Below are positions 25,652 through 36,944 of a DNA stretch of 64,000 nucleotides, one piece after another. Under the pieces are notes generated by a model that worked only from the letters and a program-made list of their open reading frames with translations, did no database searches and was not told the DNA's origin. Each line of letters opens with the position of its first letter. Positions within the stretch are counted from its first letter, which is position 1. The position numbers and the translations under genes are program-made. Origin of the DNA: Phycisphaeraceae bacterium (GTDB lineage: Bacteria > Planctomycetota > Phycisphaerae > Phycisphaerales > UBA1924); NCBI GenBank assembly GCA_019636535.1, contig JAHBXK010000012.1:23692-87691 (forward strand). The letters run 5' to 3'.

Positions 25652-25849
25652 AACCCGATCTCCCGAACCGACCGGGTGGCTCCGCTGGCAATGCCGTTCG
25701 CACGCTCGGGCTCAACCGCCGCACGCTCACCGAGATCGGTTGTGCATATCGCTGAGCAATTCCCTTCTGCCGGGTATCATGCCGCCCGTTGCGGGATTCG
25801 AGCCGTGCGCTCCCGCAGGACGACGATCCGCAAGCGGCCACACTGACCG

Positions 25850-28219
25850 ATGCTCTTGGCGCTGGTCATCTCGGGCTTCGTGCTGGCGCCTGTTGCGCCG
25901 ATGCTGCAGCGCGCGCTGCCGCATCGCGCCGGGTACATCGTGGCGCTCCTTCCGCTCGCGATCGCCGTGATGCTGGGGCTGATGTCGGCGGGCGTTGTCA
26001 ACGCCGGTATTGTCACAGACACGGAGGGCGGCTTCTCGATCGTCTCGACCGCCCCGTGGGTCGCCGGCCTGGGTGTCGACCTGGCCTTCCGGCTCGACGG
26101 CCTCGGCTTGCTGATGGCGATGCTCGTCAGCGGGATCGGTGCGCTGATCTTCGTCTACGCCGCGGGCTATCTCCACGGACACAAGCACCTCGGCAGGCTC
26201 TACGCGTTCCTGCTCATGTTCATGGCGTCGATGCTCGGCGTCGTGCTGGCCGACAACCTGATCCTGCTGTTCGTCTTCTGGGAGCTCACCAGCGTCAGTT
26301 CCTACCTGCTCATCGGCTTCGATCACTCGCAGGAAAAGTCCAGAAAGTCGGCTCTGCAGGCCCTGCTCGTCACGGGCCTGGGCGGGCTCGGCATCCTCGC
26401 CGCGGCCATCATGCTCGGCGACGTGGCGGGGACCTTCACGATCTCGGAACTCGTCCTGCACCGAGACACGATCCGGGGACATGCCCTGTTCCCCGCGATC
26501 GTGGTGCTCATGCTCTTCGGCGCCTGCACCAAGTCCGCTCAGTTCCCCTTCCACTTCTGGCTGCCCAACGCGATGGCCGCGCCGACCCCGGTCAGCGCAT
26601 ACCTGCACTCCTCGACAATGGTCAAGGCTGGTGTCTACCTGATCGCCCGGCTGTCGCCCGTGCTCGGCGGCGCGGCCATCTGGAACGATGCGCTTACGTG
26701 GATCGGCGCTACGACGATGGTCGTCGGCGCCTGGATGGCCTTCCGACAGCGCATCATGAAGCCGCTGCTGGCCTATTCCACGGTCAGCGCGTTGGGCACG
26801 CTCGTCATGGCGCTCGGCGTCGGCACAACCAAGGCGGTCGAAGCGGCGATGGTCTTCCTGCTTGCGCACGCGTTCTACAAGGGCACCCTTTTCATGGCCG
26901 CGGGGGCCATCGACCACGAGACGGGCGAGAAGGACGTCTCGAAACTTTCGGGTCTTCGCGGGTCCATGCCGATCCTGTTCATCGCCACCGCGGCGGCTGC
27001 GCTCTCGATGGCGGGGCTGCCCCCGTTCGTCGGGTTCGTCGCCAAGGAACTGATGCTCAAGGGCCTGATCCCCGATGCGACCAGGGGCACGGGCAGCGCT
27101 GCGCTGACAACGATGCTGGTGCTCTCCTCTGCGCTAGGTGTTGTCGTCGCTGTCCGCTTCGGCATCAGGCCGTTTCTGGGAGATCTCAAGCCGACACCGA
27201 CCGAGCCGCACGAGCCGCCCCGGTCCATGCTGCTCGGCCCGGTGATGCTCGCCTCGCTCGGGCTGCTGGCGGTTGTGCTGCCCGGATTTGTTGCCCTCCC
27301 CTTGGTCGGCCCGGCCGCGTCGGCGGTACTCCACGCCACGGCCAAGCCCGACATGGCCCTCTGGCACGGCGTGAACGCCGCCTTGCTCCTGAGTGTTGTG
27401 GTGATTGTCGCGGGTGCAGCACTCTTCGCGATCCAGTCCGGGGTGCTCCGAGTCATCGAGCCCATCGCCTCCCGCCTGGACCGACTCGGCCCAGCACGCG
27501 TGTACGACGGCACGCTCTGGGCCGTGCTCACGTTCTCTCGCGCCCAGACGCGTGCTCTGCAGTCTGGCAGCCTCCGACAGTACATCTTCTTCACGATCGG
27601 CACGGCCGTCATCGCCATCGGCGGCGCCCTCGCGGTCAACCAAGGATTCTCGTCGGTGCCCGGCCTGAGCGACGTGCGAAACTACGAGATCGGCCTGTTC
27701 GCGCTCCTGCTGGTCGGGGCCGGCTATGTCGGAGTCGCGAAGAACCGACTCGCCGCGATCGCGGGCCTCGGGCTCGTCGGGTACGGCATCGCGCTGGCGT
27801 TCGTGCTCTTCGGCGCTCCGGACCTCGCCCTTACGCAGCTGTGCATCGAGACCCTCATGGTCGTGCTGATGGTGCTGGTGTTCTACATGCTCCCCGACTT
27901 CCGCAGCATCTCGAACAACTCGCAACGGTTCCGCGATCTCTTCGCGGCGCTCAGCCTCGGCGCGGTCATGTTCTTTCTGGTCCTGATCGCGGGCCAATCC
28001 ACGCCCGACCTGGCCGTCACAACCTTCTACGGCGAGCGGAGCGTGCCCGACGCGTACGGTCGAAACGTCGTCAACGTCATCCTCGTCGACTTCCGGGCGC
28101 TCGACACGTTGGGCGAGATCACCGTGCTCGTGGTCGCCGCCGTCGGCGTGTACGCACTGCTCAAATCGACGCCGAAGCGAGCCAAGCACATCGCTGGATT
28201 GAAGGAGGGATCGGAATGA
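25850..28219 (+). CDS. mrpA: Mrp-type cation/proton antiporter subunit A
   Basis: 789 aa, the largest membrane subunit of the Mrp antiporter that exchanges Na+ (or K+) for H+. It resembles NuoL: conserved Glu in [20 protein letters not shown], conserved Lys in [18 protein letters not shown], and [10 protein letters not shown]. The C-terminal 200 residues carry the MrpB-like/DUF4040 region ([20 protein letters not shown]) and the final MbhE-like part ([20 protein letters not shown]). About 20 membrane helices. No strong ribosome site before ATG 25850. It overlaps mrpB by 4 bases and heads a seven-gene operon, 198 bases after fahA. Confidence 0.94.
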   Translation: MLLALVISGFVLAPVAPMLQRALPHRAGYIVALLPLAIAVMLGLMSAGVVNAGIVTDTEGGFSIVSTAPWVAGLGVDLAFRLDGLGLLMAMLVSGIGALIFVYAAGYLHGHKHLGRLYAFLLMFMASMLGVVLADNLILLFVFWELTSVSSYLLIGFDHSQEKSRKSALQALLVTGLGGLGILAAAIMLGDVAGTFTISELVLHRDTIRGHALFPAIVVLMLFGACTKSAQFPFHFWLPNAMAAPTPVSAYLHSSTMVKAGVYLIARLSPVLGGAAIWNDALTWIGATTMVVGAWMAFRQRIMKPLLAYSTVSALGTLVMALGVGTTKAVEAAMVFLLAHAFYKGTLFMAAGAIDHETGEKDVSKLSGLRGSMPILFIATAAAALSMAGLPPFVGFVAKELMLKGLIPDATRGTGSAALTTMLVLSSALGVVVAVRFGIRPFLGDLKPTPTEPHEPPRSMLLGPVMLASLGLLAVVLPGFVALPLVGPAASAVLHATAKPDMALWHGVNAALLLSVVVIVAGAALFAIQSGVLRVIEPIASRLDRLGPARVYDGTLWAVLTFSRAQTRALQSGSLRQYIFFTIGTAVIAIGGALAVNQGFSSVPGLSDVRNYEIGLFALLLVGAGYVGVAKNRLAAIAGLGLVGYGIALAFVLFGAPDLALTQLCIETLMVVLMVLVFYMLPDFRSISNNSQRFRDLFAALSLGAVMFFLVLIAGQSTPDLAVTTFYGERSVPDAYGRNVVNVILVDFRALDTLGEITVLVVAAVGVYALLKSTPKRAKHIAGLKEGSE

Positions 28220-28629
28220 ACTCGACGATCCTCCAGACCGCCACGCGATACCTGCTGCCCATGCTGCTGGTCATCTCGGTCGTCGTGCTCTTTCAGGGTC
28301 ACAACCTGCCGGGTGGCGGGTTCATCGCTGGCCTCATCGGCGCATCGGGACTGGCGCTCCACGGCATGGCCTTCGGACCCAAGTCCACGCGCGAAGCCCT
28401 CCGCATCAACCCCGCCACGGTCATGGGCGTCGGGCTCGCCGCAGCGCTCGGCAGCGGTCTGTTCGCCGTGTTCATGGGTCTGCCGCTGCTCACCGGCATC
28501 TGGTTCAACCTCGAAGTTCCCGGGCTCAAGACCATCAAGGTCGGCACGCCCGTGATCTTCGACATCGGGGTCTATCTCGTCGTTCTGGGCGTGGTCATGG
28601 CCATTGTGCTCTCGCTATTGGAGGAGTGA
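28216..28629 (+). CDS. mrpB: Mrp antiporter subunit B
   Basis: 137 aa. ATG 28216 overlaps the mrpA stop (ATGA) with GGAGGGA upstream. Four hydrophobic helices; the family signature [20 protein letters not shown] is present at about residues 26-45. MrpB is a small integral membrane subunit of the antiporter complex. Its TGA overlaps the GTG start of mrpC. Confidence 0.93.
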   Translation: MNSTILQTATRYLLPMLLVISVVVLFQGHNLPGGGFIAGLIGASGLALHGMAFGPKSTREALRINPATVMGVGLAAALGSGLFAVFMGLPLLTGIWFNLEVPGLKTIKVGTPVIFDIGVYLVVLGVVMAIVLSLLEE

Positions 28630-28975
28630 ATCTGCAACTGCTTCTGGCCATCCTGGTGGGCGGGCTCTTCGCGGCGGGTATCTACCTGATCCTGCGGCGC
28701 AGCATCGTCAAACTCATCATCGGCCTGGCCCTGATCAGCCACGGTGCCAACCTGCTCATCTTCGCCTCGGGCCGCGTCGTGCGGGCCAGCGCACCGCTGG
28801 TCGCCGAGGGCCAGACGTCCCTGCGCCCGCCGCACGCCGATCCGCTCCCGCAAGCGCTCATCCTCACCGCCATCGTGATCAGTTTCGGTGTGCTCGCGTT
28901 CATGATGGTCCTGGTCAGCCGGGCCTACCGCGCGCTCGGAACGGACGACACCGACGAACTGCGGGAGACCGACAG

Positions 28976-28979
<4 letters not shown>
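28626..28979 (+). CDS. mrpC: Mrp antiporter subunit C
   Basis: 117 aa from GTG 28626, which overlaps the mrpB stop. NuoK-like: three helices with [20 protein letters not shown] and [12 protein letters not shown], then [21 protein letters not shown] polar loop at about residues 50-75 links helices two and three. The stop overlaps the mrpD start. Confidence 0.93.
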
Positions 28980-30579
<1,600 letters not shown>

Positions 30580-30583
<4 letters not shown>

Positions 30584-31065
30584 GGCTGCTGGTCTGGAAC
30601 ATCTTCCTCGCGCTCCTGTGGGTGCTGATGACCGAGGAGTTCTCGGCTGCGAACCTCCTCGTTGGCTTCGGCATCGGCCTTGTCGTCCTCTACATGGTTC
30701 GGTCCGTGCTTCAGGAGCGCAAGTACTTCACCGACTTCCTCGACATCATCGGCCTGATTTTCTACTTCTTCGTCGAACTGATCATCGCCAACTTCCGAAT
30801 GGCGTACTACACGGTCATGCCGCTGAATAGAATGCGGCCCGGCGTGATCTCGATCCCCCTCGAGGAGATGAACGAGACCGAACTGACGCTCCTCTGCAAC
30901 CTGATTACGCTCACCCCCGGCACGCTCAGCCTTGACGTTATGGAGGACAAAGAAACCGGCGAGCGACGCCTCTTCGTCCACGTGATGTGGTACCGCGACA
31001 CCGAGTCGGTCCGACGTGAGATCAAGCGAGGCTTCGAGTCGCGAGTGCTGGAGGCGCTCCGGTGA
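30580..31065 (+). CDS. mrpE: Mrp antiporter subunit E
   Basis: 161 aa from ATG 30580, overlapping the mrpD stop. Two to three N-terminal helices ([20 protein letters not shown] and onward), then a cytoplasmic domain with [18 protein letters not shown], the family signature, and [12 protein letters not shown]. MrpE is needed for assembly of the antiporter. Overlaps mrpF by 4 bases. Confidence 0.93.
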
Positions 31066-31376
31066 ACGGCGAGCACGACGCAATCCTCAGTTTCGCCCTC
31101 GCCGCCTCGATGATCATCATCGTGACGGCCGTGGGGCTCGCCACACTGCGTCTCTTGCGCGGACCAACTCTCCCCGACCGCGTCGTTGCGCTCGACCTGA
31201 TCGGCACGATCGCCGTCGGAGCGATCGCTGTCTACGCCATCACCGAGCACAAGCCGGTCTACCTCAACGTCTCCATGGTCCTCGCCCTGCTCATGTTCAT
31301 CGGCACCGTCGCCTTCGCCTACTACATGCACAAGGGAGCGGCAGCGCCCGACGAACGCAAGGAGGATCGCTCATGA
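31062..31376 (+). CDS. mrpF: Mrp antiporter subunit F
   Basis: 104 aa from GTG 31062, overlapping the mrpE stop. Three helices with the family block LLRGPTLPDRVVALDLIGTI followed by KPVYLNVSMVLALLMFIGTV. The conserved Asp in this block belongs to the family signature. Overlaps mrpG. Confidence 0.93.
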   Translation: MNGEHDAILSFALAASMIIIVTAVGLATLRLLRGPTLPDRVVALDLIGTIAVGAIAVYAITEHKPVYLNVSMVLALLMFIGTVAFAYYMHKGAAAPDERKEDRS

Positions 31377-31765
31377 GCATCGCGGTCGCTCTCCTGCTCA
31401 TCATCGGCTCGCTCTTCGGTCTGCTCGGGGCGGTCGGGGTCGTGCGCATGCCCGACCTGTTCACTCGCCTGCAGGCCTCGACCAAGGCCGGAACGCTCGG
31501 CGTCGGATTCATCATGATCGCCTCGGCCATGCACTTCGCCGACGTGGGCACCGTTGTCCGCTCCCTGCTTGTGATTCTCTTTCTGTTCCTCACCGCGCCC
31601 GTCGCCGCGCACATCATCGCGCGTGCGGCATACTCGGTTAAAGTCCCCATCTGGGATCGCACCGACATCGACGAACTGCGGCTGGCACGCGAGGGCGATC
31701 GTCACGCCGATCCATCGGAGCGGGCCGGGCTCAAACGCGGCGAACACCACGAAGCGACCGACTGA
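31373..31765 (+). CDS. mrpG: Mrp antiporter subunit G
   Basis: 130 aa from ATG 31373, overlapping the mrpF stop, with AAGGAGG upstream. Three helices; signature GVVRMPDLFTRLQASTKAGT at about residues 22-41, then LGVGFIMIASA. The hydrophilic tail after residue 95 is longer than in most family members and rich in charged residues. Last gene of the operon, convergent with a P-type ATPase gene 47 bases away. I see no clear terminator between them. Confidence 0.93.
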   Translation: MSIAVALLLIIGSLFGLLGAVGVVRMPDLFTRLQASTKAGTLGVGFIMIASAMHFADVGTVVRSLLVILFLFLTAPVAAHIIARAAYSVKVPIWDRTDIDELRLAREGDRHADPSERAGLKRGEHHEATD

Positions 31766-31812
31766 TGAACGGACCCGGCGGCGCGGCGACCGAATCGCGT
31801 GTCAAGATTCCA

Positions 31813-34620
31813 TCACAGGTCCTCGTGTGAGCCCAGAGCGCGGCGGATCGCCTTCTCGACCTCGACAAGCAGCATCGCGATCACGCCGATGATCGCCGAC
31901 CATGCCCACGCGTCACGACCGACCGACTCTGTCTGAAAGAGCCGGTTGACGATCGGTGAGTACGTGAACACTCCCTGAACGGCGAGCATCGCGGCGATGC
32001 CTATCCAGAGCCAGCGGTTCGACCACAGCGGTGTCGACCAGGCAGACCGCAACAGGGCGCGGCTGTTGAACAGGTAGAACACCTTCCCCACGACGATCGC
32101 AAGCACCGCCGCCGTCCTCGCCGATTCCTCCGTTCTGCCTGATCGAAGATACTCGTGAAACAAGAGCATTGCCCCGACTGTCAGCATCAACGAAACGAAA
32201 CAAGTCCGCATGAATATGGCCGTCGAGAACAAGGGTTTGGCCGGATCACGCGGCGGGCGATCCATCTGATCAGGTTCTCTGTCCTCAAAGATCAGCGGCA
32301 GACCGAGCAGGATCGCCGTGAACATGTTGATGTAGAGTGCTTGAACCGGGAGAATCGGAAGCGGCCAGTTCAGTACGATCGCCGACAGAATCACCAAAGC
32401 CTCAGCGCCGTTGGTCGGCAATGTCCACACGATGAACTTGATCAGGTTCGTGTAGACCGTGCGACCCTCCTCAACCGCAGCCGCGATCGATGCGAAGTTG
32501 TCGTCCGCCAGTACGATGTCAGCGGCGTCCTTGGCTGCCTCCGTGCCCGCGATCCCCATCGCGACACCGATGTCGGCTTGGCGAAGCGCCGGAGCGTCGT
32601 TCACCCCATCTCCCGTCATTGCGACGATGTTCCCACGCGACTGAAGCGCACGGACCAGCCTCAGCTTCTGCTCCGGAGTCATTCTCGCAAAGACCGAGAC
32701 GGATTCCGCGAGGTGAGGCATCGCTTCGTCAGGCTGGCGAGCCAGTTCTGCCCCCGTCAACGCCGTGCGTGGCTCATCCCCGATCCCCATCATCGCGGCG
32801 ATGCTTGACGCTGTCGACGCGTGGTCCCCGGTGATCATCTTCACCGAAATCCCAGCCTCACGACAGACTCTCACCGCATCGAGCGCCTCTTGTCGGGGAG
32901 GATCGAGCATGCCTTGCAATCCAAGGAAAGTCAACGACACTGCTCTGCCATTCCCACCGATCGATCCCGGAGTGAACGACCGCTCTGCACCATTCTCCCC
33001 TCCCCCTGCAACCCACTCTCCCATCGCAAAGGCAAGCACCCGCAGCCCACGCGAAGCCAACCGATCAGCCGCGCCGTGCACCACCTCGGCATCAAACTCG
33101 GCACGCTGCCCATCGCGCATCGCGATATCGCGGCACATGTCGAGAACCCGCTCAACCGATCCTTTGACGAAGACCACCGGATGATCACGATCGCCTGCAG
33201 CATCGTGAAGCGTTGCCATGTACTGGCGATCGGAGTCGAACTGGATCGCATCCCGCCTGGGCCACTCCGCAAGCAGTGACTGGTCCGACCGAGCCAACTT
33301 CCTCGCCGACACGATCAGTGCCGCCTCGGTCGGGTCGCCGCGAACGCTCCACATGGCGTCGGTTCCGGCATCGGGCTCATGGATCTCTGAGTCATTGCAG
33401 AGCAATCCGCAGCGAAGCAGTTCAGCCAGAGTCGGATGATCCCCGGCCGTCACCGCCGCGCCGGCCGGCCCTGCCTCGCTCGATACTCGAACCTCTCCCG
33501 AAGGGTCATACCCGCTGCCCGTGAACTCATACTCAAGTCCGGCACGCTCACTCGACGCAACCCACGCGTTCCGGACGGTCATCTGGTTCTGAGTCAACGT
33601 GCCGGTCTTGTCCGAGCAGATCACCGTGGTGCTGCCCAACGCCTCGACCGCGGGAAGGCGACGAATGATCGCGTTCCGACGGGCCATCCGAGAAACGCCA
33701 ACGGCAAGCATGATCGTGAAGGCGGCGGGCAAACCCTCCGGAATCGCACCAACCGCCATCGCAACCGTCGCCATGAACGTATCGATCAACCCTCGGCCCT
33801 GCGACAGTCCGATCGCGAACATCAGCGTTGCGATGCCGAGTATGATCGCAAGCAAGACCCGACTGAACGCCGCAATCTTCCGGTTCAACGGCGTCTGCAA
33901 CCGATCGGCGGTCGCGATCAGCCCGCTTATCCGCCCCACTTCCGTGCGATCTCCGATCGCCACCACGATCCCCTCACCCACGCCGCGAGTGACGAGCGAC
34001 GAGGCGTAGGCCATGCTGACTCGGTCGGCCAGAACGGCCGTCGCGTCAACCTCCTCCTCACGCTTGGAGACCGGCTCACTCTCGCCGGTCAGCGCCGACT
34101 CGTCACAACACAACTCCCGCGTCGAGATGATCCGTAGATCAGCGGGCACCCGATCCCCCGCTTCAAGAACCACCACATCACCAACAACAACCTCCGCCGC
34201 ATCGATCCTTCGCCTACGCCCCTCCCGTCGTACAACAGTCTCAAACCGCATCGATCTGGCCAGCGCATCGATCGCACGCACCGCCCTCGACTCTTCAACG
34301 AACCCGATCACTGCATTCACGAGCACCACACCGAAAATCACCGCAGAGTCCAGGTACTCCTCCACCAGGAGCGTCACAAGCGTTGCAACCAGCAGGATGT
34401 AGATCAGCGGTGCGTGAAACTGCCTGAGCAAGCGGAGCCACCACGGCGCCCCCCTTCGAACGGTTATGACGTTCGGCCCATCCCGCTCGAGCCGAGTCAC
34501 GACCTCGGAATTCGAAAGCCCGAGGCCAGGATCGGTGCAAACCGCATCCGCCACCCATCGCACCGACCGCCCGTGCCACAGAGAATCCGCACTCACTCTG
34601 TTCCGCTCGCGATTGGCCAT
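31813..34620 (-). CDS. P2-type cation-transporting ATPase, CtpF-like
   Basis: 935 aa from ATG 34620. All P-type motifs are present: TGESEPV (actuator), DKTGTLT with phosphorylated Asp at about residue 336, KGSVER (nucleotide domain), and GDGVNDAPALRQADIGVAMG. Ten helices. Compared with SERCA the cation site keeps the TM4 Glu (AIPEGLP) and the TM5 Asn/Glu (PTNGAEAL) and the TM6 Asn/Thr, but the TM6 Asp is replaced by Ala (NMFTAILLGL). This pattern recalls mycobacterial CtpF rather than SERCA itself, so Ca2+ or another cation is likely but not certain. It is convergent with the Mrp operon, another cation transporter. Confidence 0.88.
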   Translation of the reverse strand: MANRERNRVSADSLWHGRSVRWVADAVCTDPGLGLSNSEVVTRLERDGPNVITVRRGAPWWLRLLRQFHAPLIYILLVATLVTLLVEEYLDSAVIFGVVLVNAVIGFVEESRAVRAIDALARSMRFETVVRREGRRRRIDAAEVVVGDVVVLEAGDRVPADLRIISTRELCCDESALTGESEPVSKREEEVDATAVLADRVSMAYASSLVTRGVGEGIVVAIGDRTEVGRISGLIATADRLQTPLNRKIAAFSRVLLAIILGIATLMFAIGLSQGRGLIDTFMATVAMAVGAIPEGLPAAFTIMLAVGVSRMARRNAIIRRLPAVEALGSTTVICSDKTGTLTQNQMTVRNAWVASSERAGLEYEFTGSGYDPSGEVRVSSEAGPAGAAVTAGDHPTLAELLRCGLLCNDSEIHEPDAGTDAMWSVRGDPTEAALIVSARKLARSDQSLLAEWPRRDAIQFDSDRQYMATLHDAAGDRDHPVVFVKGSVERVLDMCRDIAMRDGQRAEFDAEVVHGAADRLASRGLRVLAFAMGEWVAGGGENGAERSFTPGSIGGNGRAVSLTFLGLQGMLDPPRQEALDAVRVCREAGISVKMITGDHASTASSIAAMMGIGDEPRTALTGAELARQPDEAMPHLAESVSVFARMTPEQKLRLVRALQSRGNIVAMTGDGVNDAPALRQADIGVAMGIAGTEAAKDAADIVLADDNFASIAAAVEEGRTVYTNLIKFIVWTLPTNGAEALVILSAIVLNWPLPILPVQALYINMFTAILLGLPLIFEDREPDQMDRPPRDPAKPLFSTAIFMRTCFVSLMLTVGAMLLFHEYLRSGRTEESARTAAVLAIVVGKVFYLFNSRALLRSAWSTPLWSNRWLWIGIAAMLAVQGVFTYSPIVNRLFQTESVGRDAWAWSAIIGVIAMLLVEVEKAIRRALGSHEDL

Positions 34621-34671
34621 GCGGCTGATGTTACGGAGACTCGCAGCGGCGATCCGCTGGCCGCACCGAAG

Positions 34672-35679
34672 TCACACGACCATCTTCGGCGTGACGACAT
34701 TCTCCGCGTTCACGCTCCCCGACTCAAAGCCCGCGAGATTGCCCAGCGTCGTCTCAGCGATCGCCGTGCACGCCTCGCGGGTGAAGAAGCCCTGGTGCGC
34801 GGTGATCAGAACGTTCGGAAAGGTCATCAACCGCACAAAGACATCGTCTTTGATCACATCCGCCGACAGGTCCTTGAAGAACAAGTCACCCTCCTCCTCA
34901 TACACGTCAAGCCCAACCGACCCTACGTGCCCCTGCTTCAGCGACTCGATCAGCGCGAGGCTGTCGATGATCGCTCCCCGGCTGGTGTTGATGAGCATCA
35001 CACCCGGACGCATCCGTGCCAACGAGGTCGTGTCGATCATGTGGCGCGTCTGCGGAGTCAGTGGGCAGTGCAGCGTGACGATGTCGCTCCGCGCGTACAG
35101 GTCCTCTTTCGTCACGAACTCAACCCCCATCGATCGGCACGCTTGGCTCGGGCTGGGATCGAACGCCATCACGCGACAACCGAACCCGGTCAGGATCCTG
35201 CACACGACTTCGCCGATCCTGCCCGTTCCGATGACGCCCACCGCCTTCCCGTGCATGTCGAAGCCCATCAACCCGTCGAGCGCAAAGTTCTGTTCACGCA
35301 CCCGGTTGAACGCACGGTGGAACTTCCTGTTGAGGGTGAGCATCATGCCCACCGCGTGTTCGGCCACCGCGTAGGGAGAGTACGCCGGCACGCGCAGCAC
35401 CTTGATCCCCAAGCGATCGGCCTCGGCAACATCGACGTGATTGAAGCCGGCCGATCGCAGCGCCAGAAGCCGCGTGCCCCCCGCATGGAGTATCCGAAGC
35501 ACGGCCGCCGAAGCATCGTCGTCCACAAACACCGACACCGCCGGATACCCGTTCGCCAACACCGCAGAGCCCGTCGTAAGCCGCGGCTCAAGATACGTCA
35601 CCGAGTGCTTGTGATCCGTGTTGGCCCGCTCGAAAAACGGACGTTCATACGATCTGGTCGAGTAAACGGCAACCTTCAT
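34672..35679 (-). CDS. ldhA: D-lactate dehydrogenase / D-2-hydroxyacid dehydrogenase
   Basis: 335 aa from ATG 35679 with GAGGAAG upstream. NAD-binding GTGRIG in GKAVGVIGTGRIGEVVCRIL, catalytic Arg in INTSRGAIIDS, Glu in LDVYEEEGDLFF and His in ITAHQGFFTREA; the last is typical of the D-lactate dehydrogenase branch. It interconverts pyruvate and D-lactate with NADH. It follows metF on the same strand after 91 bases. The gene ends 51 bases before the ATPase start, so the two may be co-transcribed. Confidence 0.9.
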   Translation of the reverse strand: MKVAVYSTRSYERPFFERANTDHKHSVTYLEPRLTTGSAVLANGYPAVSVFVDDDASAAVLRILHAGGTRLLALRSAGFNHVDVAEADRLGIKVLRVPAYSPYAVAEHAVGMMLTLNRKFHRAFNRVREQNFALDGLMGFDMHGKAVGVIGTGRIGEVVCRILTGFGCRVMAFDPSPSQACRSMGVEFVTKEDLYARSDIVTLHCPLTPQTRHMIDTTSLARMRPGVMLINTSRGAIIDSLALIESLKQGHVGSVGLDVYEEEGDLFFKDLSADVIKDDVFVRLMTFPNVLITAHQGFFTREACTAIAETTLGNLAGFESGSVNAENVVTPKMVV

Positions 35680-35770
35680 GGAGCTTCCTCTGCATGGTGG
35701 ACGTGAACGCACTGAGTCGTGCCGGTGCAGGCGGCCATCTCGAGCTCAGACAGCCGAGGCACCATTCGTA

Positions 35771-36703
35771 TCACCGCAATCCGTCCGTGTCCTTCACCCC
35801 CAGATTCAAGAACACCTCCCGCGTCGCCGTCGAGCGATTGAGCGTGTAGAAGTGGATGCCCCGGACCTTGTGGTCGAGCAGATCCCGGCACTGCTCGGTC
35901 GCCCAGTGAATCCCCACCCGGCGCACGCCCTCGGCGTCGCCTCCCGCCCGATTCAGTGCACGCATGAGCGGCGCGGGGAACCTCGCCCCGAGCGCCATCT
36001 CCGACATCCTCATCATCCCCGCCAAACTCGTCACGGGCATGATCCCGGCGACGATCGGAACGCGAATGCCCGCCAGCCCGCATCGGTCGCGGAAGTCGTA
36101 GAAGTCGTGATTGTCGAAGAACAACTGGGTCACGATGTAGTCCGCGCCCGCGTCAACCTTCGCCTTCAGATACTCCATTTCCCTCACGCGGTTCGGCGTG
36201 CCGGGGTGCCCCTCCGGATACCCCGCGACGCCAATGCCGAACCCGCGCCCGTTCGGGTGTCCGCTCTTGCCGTGCCGATCGTTGAAAGCGCGAATGAACC
36301 TCACAAGATCGGCCGCAAACTTGAAGTCGTCTCTCGACCGGTCATACGACGGCGCACCCTCGGCCGCCTTCGGCGGGTCCCCTCCCAGCGCGATGATGTT
36401 GTCGATCCCCGCACCCGCGTACCGCTCCAGGATGGCGTCGATCTCGGAGCGCGTGTGCCCGACACAGGTCAGATGCGGGAACGGCTCAATCGCGCCACGC
36501 CCCTTCACGCGCACGACCAAGTCATGCGTAAGGTCGCGGGTCGATCCTCCCGCCCCGTACGTCACCGACACGAACGTCGGCTTGAGCGATTCGAGTTCAC
36601 CCATCGCCGCGTACAACTGCTCCGCGGCTTCAGGCGTTCGCGGCGGAAAGTACTCGAAACTGTACGTCGCCGGCTGCTGATTGAAGATGTCGGCGATGTG
36701 CAT
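35771..36703 (-). CDS. metF: 5,10-methylenetetrahydrofolate reductase
   Basis: 310 aa. It reduces methylene-THF to methyl-THF with FAD, supplying the methyl group for methionine synthesis. Family motifs: YSFEYFPPRTPEAAEQLY (conserved Glu), VSVTYGAGGSTRD, LTCVGHTRSEID, IIALGGDPP and TQLFFDNHDFYDF. ATG 36703 gives the usual length; an in-frame extension to 37024 would run through the leader. The leader at 36752-36881 can form a multi-stem RNA structure that may regulate it. Divergent from pqiA. Confidence 0.93.
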   Translation of the reverse strand: MHIADIFNQQPATYSFEYFPPRTPEAAEQLYAAMGELESLKPTFVSVTYGAGGSTRDLTHDLVVRVKGRGAIEPFPHLTCVGHTRSEIDAILERYAGAGIDNIIALGGDPPKAAEGAPSYDRSRDDFKFAADLVRFIRAFNDRHGKSGHPNGRGFGIGVAGYPEGHPGTPNRVREMEYLKAKVDAGADYIVTQLFFDNHDFYDFRDRCGLAGIRVPIVAGIMPVTSLAGMMRMSEMALGARFPAPLMRALNRAGGDAEGVRRVGIHWATEQCRDLLDHKVRGIHFYTLNRSTATREVFLNLGVKDTDGLR

Positions 36704-36751
36704 GGTCGTCGTCGGCGGAAGTGTGGACCTGGTGCGACAGAGACACACCAC

Positions 36752-36881
36752 CGGCTTGCAATAAGCCGAAAGGGGGAGGCCGGAAGGGGGTGGCTCGGCC
36801 CGGCAAGACTGTATCGGTACGCCGCAGCCAGAGCGTAACCCTTTCGGACGCACGGCCCCCGGCTCAGGTCGATCCTGAGCC
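36752..36881 (-). promoter_or_regulatory. structured leader of metF, candidate cis-regulatory RNA
   Basis: On the minus strand, 5' to 3': a perfect 8-bp hairpin (36881-36874/36868-36861); then a closing stem P1, CCGAAAGGG (36847-36839) with CCCTTTCGG (36774-36766); inside it P2, TACGC/GCGTA (36837-36833/36822-36818) and P3, GCCGG/CCGGC (36804-36800/36783-36779). A downstream hairpin CGGCTT/AAGCCG (36768-36763/36757-36752) shares bases 36766-36768 with P1, so the two cannot form together. It ends 49 bases before the metF start. It does not match the SAM-I, SAM-II or SAH consensus I know. Structure was drawn by eye. Confidence 0.45.
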
Positions 36882-36944
36882 TTGCGCACACATTCCGCCC
36901 AAACGCCGAGCAACTCACCGCCCGCGATTCCGTACCATGTTGAC

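Noticed and set aside
25648..25755. 35-codon frame overlapping the fahA stop by ATGA
   Set aside because: The overlap is typical of coupled genes, but the peptide has no recognisable feature, no conservation can be checked and the spacing to mrpA is ordinary.
25790..25830. tRNA-like GATTCGAGCC stretch before mrpA
   Set aside because: No acceptor stem or anticodon arm can be paired around it.
31766..31812. Terminator between mrpG and the ATPase gene
   Set aside because: Only short GC-rich complementarity without a stable stem or T-tract.
36704..36900. SAM-I riboswitch upstream of metF
   Set aside because: The conserved SAM-I core (GAGGGA..., GGCAACC) is absent; I keep only the neutral description of a structured leader.
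36937..36939. ATG as start of pqiA
   Set aside because: It is out of frame with the zinc-ribbon and membrane helices; GTG 36945 is in frame.
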